This document shows, piece after piece, positions 57,656-64,000 of a DNA stretch of 64,000 bases. The notes beneath the pieces are model-generated. The model ran no database searches, had not been told where the DNA came from, and was given only the letters and a program-made list of their open reading frames with translations. A program made the position numbers and the translations under genes. The stretch lies in assembly GCA_049999765.1 (NCBI GenBank), contig JBNGIQ010009228.1, positions 1 through 64,000 of the forward strand, written 5' to 3'. The first letter of the stretch is position 1, and each line of letters begins with the position of its first letter. This stretch comes from Phaeoceros laevis (Eukaryota; Anthocerotophyta; Anthocerotopsida; Notothyladales).

Positions 57656-60600
57656 ATGGAGGCAGCGGGGCCCATGGCCATGGTTCGCTGCGGGTCCAGC
57701 TCTTTCCAACCAAAACCGCCGCAGGCGGACTTGTCATCGCTCACCTCCTCCAAGTCTTTGTTCGCGGACAGCCAGCTTAAACCAGCAAGAAAAGTGCGGT
57801 GCTGCCCACATCCTCAAGGTGGAAAAATGCTGTTTTGTTCGACCTGTGCTGGAATTATATGTCTTGCAGCTTTTGAAATGGTAGGTGCTGGGCTGAGCTG
57901 AACTTAGAGTAACCTGTTGCAGCTCAGAGACGGGATTCTGCAATAGGGGATGCCGCACAAGCTATCAGCCACCTGGACAGAGATAGCAATGGCGCTGCCC
58001 AAATCTGGTTGCACAATGCTGGGAGGAACCCTTTTTCAGGCCGGTCAATGTTGCCGTATGCGTGGCGCAGGCAATTCAAGGGAACAGGGACGGGGAATTT
58101 TACCACAGCTGCCCGTAATCAGCTCTTCATGGACTGGTTGTCCGAAGGAGACGAACCTTCAAAATCCAGCACTCCTGAAGGCAACCAGGAACCTGCAAAA
58201 TCCAGTCCTCCTGAAGGCAACAAGGTGGACGAGTTTATCGAGGTAATCGACCAATGCTGCTCAGAATATAGAAAGAAAGGCTCAGGGGTTTAAGCGCCGA
58301 TGGATACATGTCGCAATGTATGTTTTTCCGATCATAAAGCAAGCTTGTCTGGAAGTCAGGGTTCAGGGTTTAAGGACGTAAGAGGCAGTATGATACTGTT
58401 TTGGAGTTTGGGTGTTGCATCTAACGTGTAGTCGTGGGCAAGCAGGCATTAAGGCAGGCTGAAATTGAACGCACAGATAAATTGGAGGAAGCAAAAAGGG
58501 TTTCAGAGATCCAACTGCAGAGGGAGGATGCCATGCTTTACAACTGGAGGACATTTTTGCAGAAGTTTTGGGGTGCTCTTAGGGGAACAGAACGTGATCC
58601 CATACCTTCTCACAACATTCCCTTCAGTGACTTTTGGAAACTTCTGGAGCAAAACCGCGTCCAGTATCTTGATTACAAGGACCTTGGCCGAGAGACCTCT
58701 GGTATATCCTCGAACTTCACATTCATTGTTCTGTATGACAGTTTGTATTTAATGCTTTGACCTTATAGAGCGTACCTGTTGCAGTGGTTGTGCCATACCT
58801 TGAAAAGGAGGAAAGCGTCTCAGATGGAGTCCCGGGTGACAAGGAGCCCTCTAAATCATTCATAGTATACAAGCGTCATACAGTGGATCAAATGCCCATA
58901 GATGCATGGAATGACGTCTGGAAGAAGCTTCATCAGCAGTTGGTGCATGTGGAGGTTCAACATCCCAATGTGGTTACACAGCAAATCTACCCAACCATTG
59001 AGACTGCGATGGTTTGGGCACTGCGACTCTTTGTAGCTGTTAAGGTTTACACCTGGCTGGATAGTAAGCTGTATCCCATCTACAGACAGAAGTCTGCTGA
59101 GAGACGGCCTGTGAAACGTCGACCAAAGCTTACGACTGGCGAAATGGAGCTTGGTTCACTGGGTCAGAGTAGGTGGGTTATCAGGGTCCTTGCATGATCA
59201 AGTGTTGGAAGTGAACTGTGGTATTCTGAGAAAACCTTTTATCTTTGCAGAGCACGATTTATATCAGCAGAAGAGAGTACTGGAGTGACGTTTGACGACT
59301 TCGCAGGGCAAGAATATGTGAAGCGTGAACTTCAGGAAGTTGTAAACATTCTGAAGGATGACAAGGAATTTGAGGACCTCGGAATTTACTGTCCAAAAGG
59401 AGTGATGTTGTATGGCCCACCTGGAACTGGTAAAACGCTGCTTGCAAAAGCTATTGCCGGGGAAGCTGGTGTTCCTTTCTTCTCTGCAAGTGGTTCGGAA
59501 TTTGTGGAGGTGAGCCTGCTGAATCTACATTTCACGTTCCCTATTCTTCTGAATCAACATTCCCGGCTGCCTATGCAGACATATGCAGACATATCTTGCA
59601 ACTCTGAAGTCTAGAATAATCTGCTTCATTTTCTGGTAATCTGCAGATGTTCGTTGGAGTTGCTGCAGCACGTGTTCGTGATCTCTTCCGTCGGGCACGA
59701 CAATTTGCACCTTCCATTATTTTTATTGATGAGATTGATGCTATTGGTGCAAAACGTGGTGGTCCAGATGTTGGAGGGGTAATGTTGAGAGCTTGTGGCT
59801 TAAATGAGGATGAGTTTCACGTGTTTCTAGGCAGATGCATCTGCATCCTCGATAGATTCTGAGTTGTTGGTTGTTTCACAGGGTGGTGTGGAAAGAGAGC
59901 AAGGACTGGTGCAGATATTAACCGAACTGGATGGCTTTCAGAGTCAGAGTACAAAGGTGAAAGCTTACTGAGCTGAATTACCTTTATTCAAAAGTTTGCT
60001 TGCATATTTTTTCCTCGGAAGAATGTGATGCGGTTGAGGCATTACAGCCTGGCTGAACAAACACTTCCTTCATGCTTTGATTTCAGGTCCTAGTAGTCGG
60101 GGCAACCAACAGGCTTGACATGTTGGATGCTGCGCTTCTAAGAAAAGGCCGATTTGACAAATGCATTTCAGTGGGCCTGCCAACTGAAGAAGGAAGACTA
60201 GCAATTCTAGAGGTGATTCAATATATCAAAACGTCAGAGCCTATTGGAAAATCACACTTCGGGTGCTTCTAAGACCTCCTTTGCTTGTGATCAGGTTCAT
60301 TCAAGGAATAAGATGTTTCGTTCAGAAGCAGAGAAAGCAACCTTGCTTCAAGAGGTGGCTAAAACAACATTTGAGTTCAGTGGGGCAGAGCTTCAAAATG
60401 TGTTGTGAGACCTCGTTCTGTGTGCTCACACCTTTCACTACGAAAAGGGCAACTGTGATTTTGCTCCGAGATTTCATGCTTTAGTAAGAACTCATGCTTT
60501 ACACGTCCAGAAATGAGGCTGCAATATTGGCGGCAAGGAAGGACAAGGACATCATCGAAAGGGCAGAGTTGATGGAGGCTTTGAAAAGAGTAAGATGCTT

Positions 60601-62271
60601 GTGCAGTTTTGCCCACCTGCACCTTTGATTTGTGACCTTGTAACTACTTCATCCGTTTGGAGGTCCGTCTTTTATCAGAATAAGAAAACTTGCGGGCATT
60701 TCTGAGCATTCTGTGTGAGATTCTGTTCAGTTACGTTTTGTCTACTAGTGCACACTGTAATGTTGGCTTTTGCGTTCTGTGAACTGCTTGCAGCAAGAAG
60801 GGTCTTTCTCAACTGGTCAAGAGGACGTCATTGACACAACAGGAGAAGCAAAGCTACGGATTGCCTACAGAGAAGCAGCTATTGCAGTTTTGGAATGCAG
60901 TCTTCCCAACCGCCATAGGCCATTCATCAAAGTACATAATGAGATGTTTGCTTCAGCCTGCAAAAGTACAGTGCACATGTGCAGGTCATTGATATAAAGG
61001 GTTGTCTCTGCAGACCAACATAAAGTACATAGACACAATCCCAAACATTGAGTACAGCGAACCCAGGCATCGGGTATTTGCGAGGAAGTCAGATATTGTT
61101 AACTCCATAGTTCGGTCATGTGCACGTAAGGACTGCTATGCACAGTTTATTTTGGTTGTTGGTTTGATTTGGAGATGTATTTATTATGTGCCCAGCGCTA
61201 TGTTAGCGGTGTGCCATTGTCCGATTAAGCACCTGTTCAGGCCGCTCACCGAATGTCGTTGCCTGCTCTACAGCTAGAATTGTCGAGGAGCTAATCTTTG
61301 GCTCAGACCATGTCTCTTGGAACTCTGGCACTGCCCTTGGCGAAGCTGGTCTCCTTGCAGATTATCTAATTCTTAAGACGGGGATGACAGCGTTGGGACC
61401 AATCTATCATCAAACACAACAAGATGTGATGATTCACGTGAGTATACTGGACTAGTGTCACCAATCCACCGTCGGTGTTTTCTACGTTGTCCATAACATC
61501 GACTTCCAAACGCAGATGGGTCCAAAAGTCGTGGCTCTGAGGGATGAGTATATGCGCTTTGCTATTGGAAAGTGCAGATCTATTCTCAACGAATATCGGT
61601 CTGCTCTTGAGACCATTACAGGTACATTCAGCAATTACATACCATAATGCAGTGTTGGTCTTTGTTGTTGCATTGCTAACTTCTTTTGAAAACTGTGAAC
61701 AGCACTCCTTTTGGAGAAGGAGGAAGTCACAGCATCAGAGATTCTGGACATTTACAACAAGGCTCCGCGCCTCCCTCAGGTGAACAACTCTTTGACCACG
61801 ACTATGTCACAGTTCAGCTCTAAGAGCCAGCATGACCTCATTCGTGCTGTGTATTCTGCAGCCTGCTGTCCGGCCAGTGGATGAACATGGTGCTCTGGTC
61901 TACGCTGGGAGGTGGGGTATCTATGGTGTGACTCTTCCTGGCAGAGTTACGTTCACCCCTGGGAATGTTGGGTTTGCCACTTTTGGCGCTCCACGACCTC
62001 AGCAGGTAAGGTTATCCTAGAAGCAAGAGTTTTGTCATGCAGCTGAGGTTGTTTGCAGCGTACAGCTACCAGCTAACCAGCTACCAGCTAACTTTCTTCT
62101 ATGAGCTGACGGACGTTGTACTATGTTGGAATGCAACAGTTGCAAGTGATAAAGGATGAGACCTGGAAGATGATGGATGCCATTGCCCAGCGCAATCTGG
62201 CAGATTTAGCTAAAAAGTACGAGGACGTTGAAGAAGTCGGGGATGTTGTGTTTTCAGAACAGTTCCTGTAA
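57656..62271 (+). CDS. FTSHI4: FtsH-like inactive plastid AAA protein (FTSHI4-like)
   Basis: FTSHI proteins are plastid envelope or inner-membrane relatives of FtsH that keep the ATPase but lack the protease zinc site; some work in plastid import motors. Exon 1 from 57656 encodes a transit peptide ([20 protein letters not shown]). Then come charged helical exons, [20 protein letters not shown], a membrane segment ([19 protein letters not shown]), [20 protein letters not shown], Walker [20 protein letters not shown], the pore region [17 protein letters not shown], Walker [12 protein letters not shown], and the second region of homology [19 protein letters not shown]. The HExxH site is replaced by [13 protein letters not shown], so it should be proteolytically inactive. 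The C-terminal blocks [20 protein letters not shown] and [20 protein letters not shown] match FTSHI4. It stops at 62271. There are about seventeen exons. Confidence 0.92.
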
Positions 62272-62491
62272 CCATTGTGTCCAGCCTTCCACTTATTGCC
62301 AACCACATTTTTCTTAGCGAGCATGTGGAAAACGAGTAGTCGTCCGTACCCGACGGCATGTTCAATGCTTTTCAGCTGTGAAGGCCCAAGGGATGCAAAA
62401 ACATTCTGAAAAGAATATTGTGCCTTTACGCGTAGGGAGCAACATGCCGTAGATGCTAAAAACCTTTCTCCTGCGTAGTGGAACATGGTGC

Positions 62492-62564
62492 CGCCGCCCG
62501 GGGGGCTCGAACCCCCGACCACAAGGTTAAGAGCCTTGCGCTCTACCAACTGAGCTAGGGCGGC
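62492..62564 (-). tRNA. tRNA-Lys (CTT)
   Basis: The minus strand reads a 73-nt cloverleaf. The acceptor stem GCCGCCC pairs with GGGCGGC, the discriminator is G, the D-arm is TAGCTCAGTTGGTAGAGC, the anticodon loop is CTCTTAA with anticodon CTT (62529-62531), and the T-arm is GGGGGTTCGAGCCCCC. There is no intron and no encoded CCA, as usual for a nuclear tRNA. A T-run lies about 30 bases beyond the 3' end and could stop RNA polymerase III. Confidence 0.97.
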
Positions 62565-62593
62565 CGGATGACAGAAGTTTGAAAACTTTATGT

Positions 62594-62601
62594 ATATATA
62601 T
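62594..62601 (+). promoter_or_regulatory. TATA-box candidate of HSBP
   Basis: TATATATA lies 26 bp upstream of the first ATG in the HSBP leader frame (62620). Typical spacing would put transcription start near 62625, which favours the later start codon at 62749. Confidence 0.4.
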
Positions 62602-62748
62602 TATTCTCACTTTGAATTGATGGATTCGTCGAGGGTCGAGGGAGAAAGAGCTGTTGTTCTACGGTACTTCGCGCCGGCACAACCGAGAGCGCAAGACAGC
62701 GAAGGACGTAGGAGCTCGCCACAGCGTTTCTACGCGCCCACCAGGACA

Positions 62749-63464
62749 ATGGTGAGTGAGGGATCCTTCCAAGGGGTCAAGCATTGCGATAGCTATGTGT
62801 GTATGAATTTTGGTATTGGTGAGGATCGTGCCTTCTTGCCTCAAACTGAAGTTCGGTCGATTACAGGATCCCCGGCAGGGACCGGCTCATGAAAGTGCGG
62901 AGTCGGCTCAAAGCACCGCCGATCTTACAGCGTTCGTAAGTCTTTCTCTTGCAGTTGCAGCTGCACTGTGTCTTGGTGTTTTTGCAGGGGGCTCGATGCT
63001 TTGAGTTAGGGTGCTTACACGACCTTCGTCTGGGCCTTGTGCAGGTGCAAAATCTTCTGCAGCAAATGGTGGGCCTCTTTCTTAGAATAAGTTGTTGCCT
63101 TTGAGGATTGTCATTTTCTTGGACTCGTTTGGGTACCAGCTGTCTGATGTCCGTGTATGTTCACTTCCCATGCAGCAAATGAGATTTCAGACAATGTCAG
63201 ATAACATCATCTCGAAAAATATCCTTTTCTAGGTCTGTCATTGTGCGTTGGAGCTTTTGCAAAAATCTTTGGTCAATGGACTGAAATTGTCTCTGATTTT
63301 GGACTGAGTTGCTTGCGTTTCTTGACGAGACTGCACTAGACGAGATGGGTACACGCATTGATGACCTAGAGAAAAGTGTGGGTGATCTGTTGAAGGAGGC
63401 AAGTCAGGATGCTGGCCAGGTTCCACCATCTCAGCAATCGCAAAGTGTGGTCACTGGCCAATGA
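62749..63464 (+). CDS. HSBP: Heat shock factor-binding protein (HSBP)
   Basis: HSBP is a small coiled-coil protein that binds heat shock factor trimers and dampens the heat shock response. Joined exons read M, then DPRQGPAHESAESAQSTADL, TAFVQNLLQQMQMRFQTMSD and NIISKIDEMGTRIDDLEKSV, followed by a short Gln/Ser-rich tail ending at 63464. With the start at 62749-62751 the protein has 88 residues, as usual for the family. An ATG at 62620 would add 43 basic residues. Exons: 62749-62751, 62867-62935, 63045-63068, 63176-63218 and 63337-63464. The last intron is of AT-AC type. The heptad pattern of hydrophobic residues runs through the core. Confidence 0.93.
63219..63336 (+). other. U12-type AT-AC intron in HSBP
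   Basis: The intron starts ATATCCTTTT, the exact U12 AT-AC donor consensus, and ends in AC at 63335-63336. The branch-site match TTTCTTGAC at 63318-63326 puts the branch A 11 bases before the end. Splicing gives TCG AAA A|TA GAC GAG, reading SKIDEMG as in other HSBPs. No GT-AG alternative keeps this frame, because the unspliced reading meets TAG at once. Confidence 0.92.
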
Positions 63465-64000
63465 ATACGCCCGACTGTAAAAGAGGATGGGCATGTGTCT
63501 TGCATCTCCTATTTCGGAAAGCGACTTCCATGTAACTAGTTGTCAGTTTAGGTTGCTCGACCGGAGGGGTTGTGGTACAGCAGGTTCGGGAAGGGTGGAC
63601 TTGAAAATCGAACTGCTTACTGCTAGGACAAGCTTGTCAGCCTAAGGTTTTCTTCACCTTGACAGTCAAGCATATCATCATTGAGAATTGTTTCTTGTAG
63701 ACTTGCCCTGTCTCAGATCTTGTCAGCAACTGTTTCATAAACAACAGCCTCTGATGATCTCCTGTGGTTATTGATTACTCACACAATTGTAGCCCTTTGT
63801 GATTTGTGAATGAAATTCAGTGCTGCCTCCGCTTGATCGAGCAGTCATAGGCTGTCAAGCTAGAAGGAAACGGTAATGTAGTTTAGGGAGCTTCATTTTC
63901 TGTTAATTCCTTAGCATCGCGTGAACCACGTGACTGTAGCTAGCAGCACACAAACCCCTGCCATCACTTGGCCGCCCTAGCAACATACGGAACGCAGTCA
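63465..64000. other. 3' flank of HSBP
   Basis: AT-rich, with no frame or repeat that I can assign. It probably includes the HSBP 3' untranslated region. Confidence 0.5.

Overview
This is nuclear DNA of a land plant. Genes sit on both strands with mostly short spliceosomal introns of about 60-200 nt. Products include plastid-targeted proteins (YLMG1-, bS20c- and FTSHI4-like), a plant-type PPR editing factor and plant dihydropyrimidine dehydrogenase. Two features narrow the lineage. The PPR protein at 31367-33718 carries a KPAxA motif instead of the usual PG box and does not end in DYW, which is typical of the DYW:KP class known from hornworts, lycophytes and ferns. The fatty acid elongase at 40772-42389 is the ELO type used for long-chain PUFAs by algae and bryophytes and is absent from seed plants. 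With the compact introns, a hornwort is my best inference; a lycophyte or fern is not excluded.

Layout. 1-4453 is gene-poor, with repeats and a 100-N gap. Then follow a GDSL esterase/lipase (+), cytosolic GAPDH (-) and an HslU/ClpY-type AAA+ unfoldase (-). Next are a YGGT-family plastid membrane protein (+), dihydropyrimidine dehydrogenase PYD1 (+), RAD51 (-), the retromer subunit VPS35 (+) and an unrecognised conserved gene (+). An F-box protein (-) is followed by a broken PPR copy (+) facing an intact PPR-DYW gene (-). After a repeat-rich gap come a CID/RPRD-type RNA polymerase II CTD-binding protein (+), an ELO elongase (+) and a universal stress protein (-). The right end holds plastid ribosomal protein S20 (+), a short symplekin-like protein (-), a plastid-type membrane protein (+), lariat debranching enzyme DBR1 (-), inactive FtsH-like FTSHI4 (+), tRNA-Lys(CTT) (-) and heat shock factor-binding protein HSBP (+).

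The genes are mostly unlinked housekeeping functions. Several pairs are divergent and may share promoter space (HslU/YLMG1, RAD51/VPS35, symplekin/membrane protein, DBR1/FTSHI4). RNA processing is a loose theme (PPR-DYW, CID protein, symplekin, DBR1).

The strongest novelty candidate is the intact PPR protein. It combines an N-terminal PDF motif, as found in organellar single-stranded DNA-binding (OSB) proteins, with a PLS-type PPR array and a KPAxA-type DYW domain, the class linked to U-to-C RNA editing. Beside it lies an inverted decayed copy, and a 17-bp-arm hairpin marks the edge of the shared sequence. A second theme is minor-spliceosome splicing: three introns (VPS35, CID protein, HSBP) carry U12-type signals, one of them an AT-AC intron. 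Exon borders were read by eye from splice signals and family similarity and are approximate unless a position is given.
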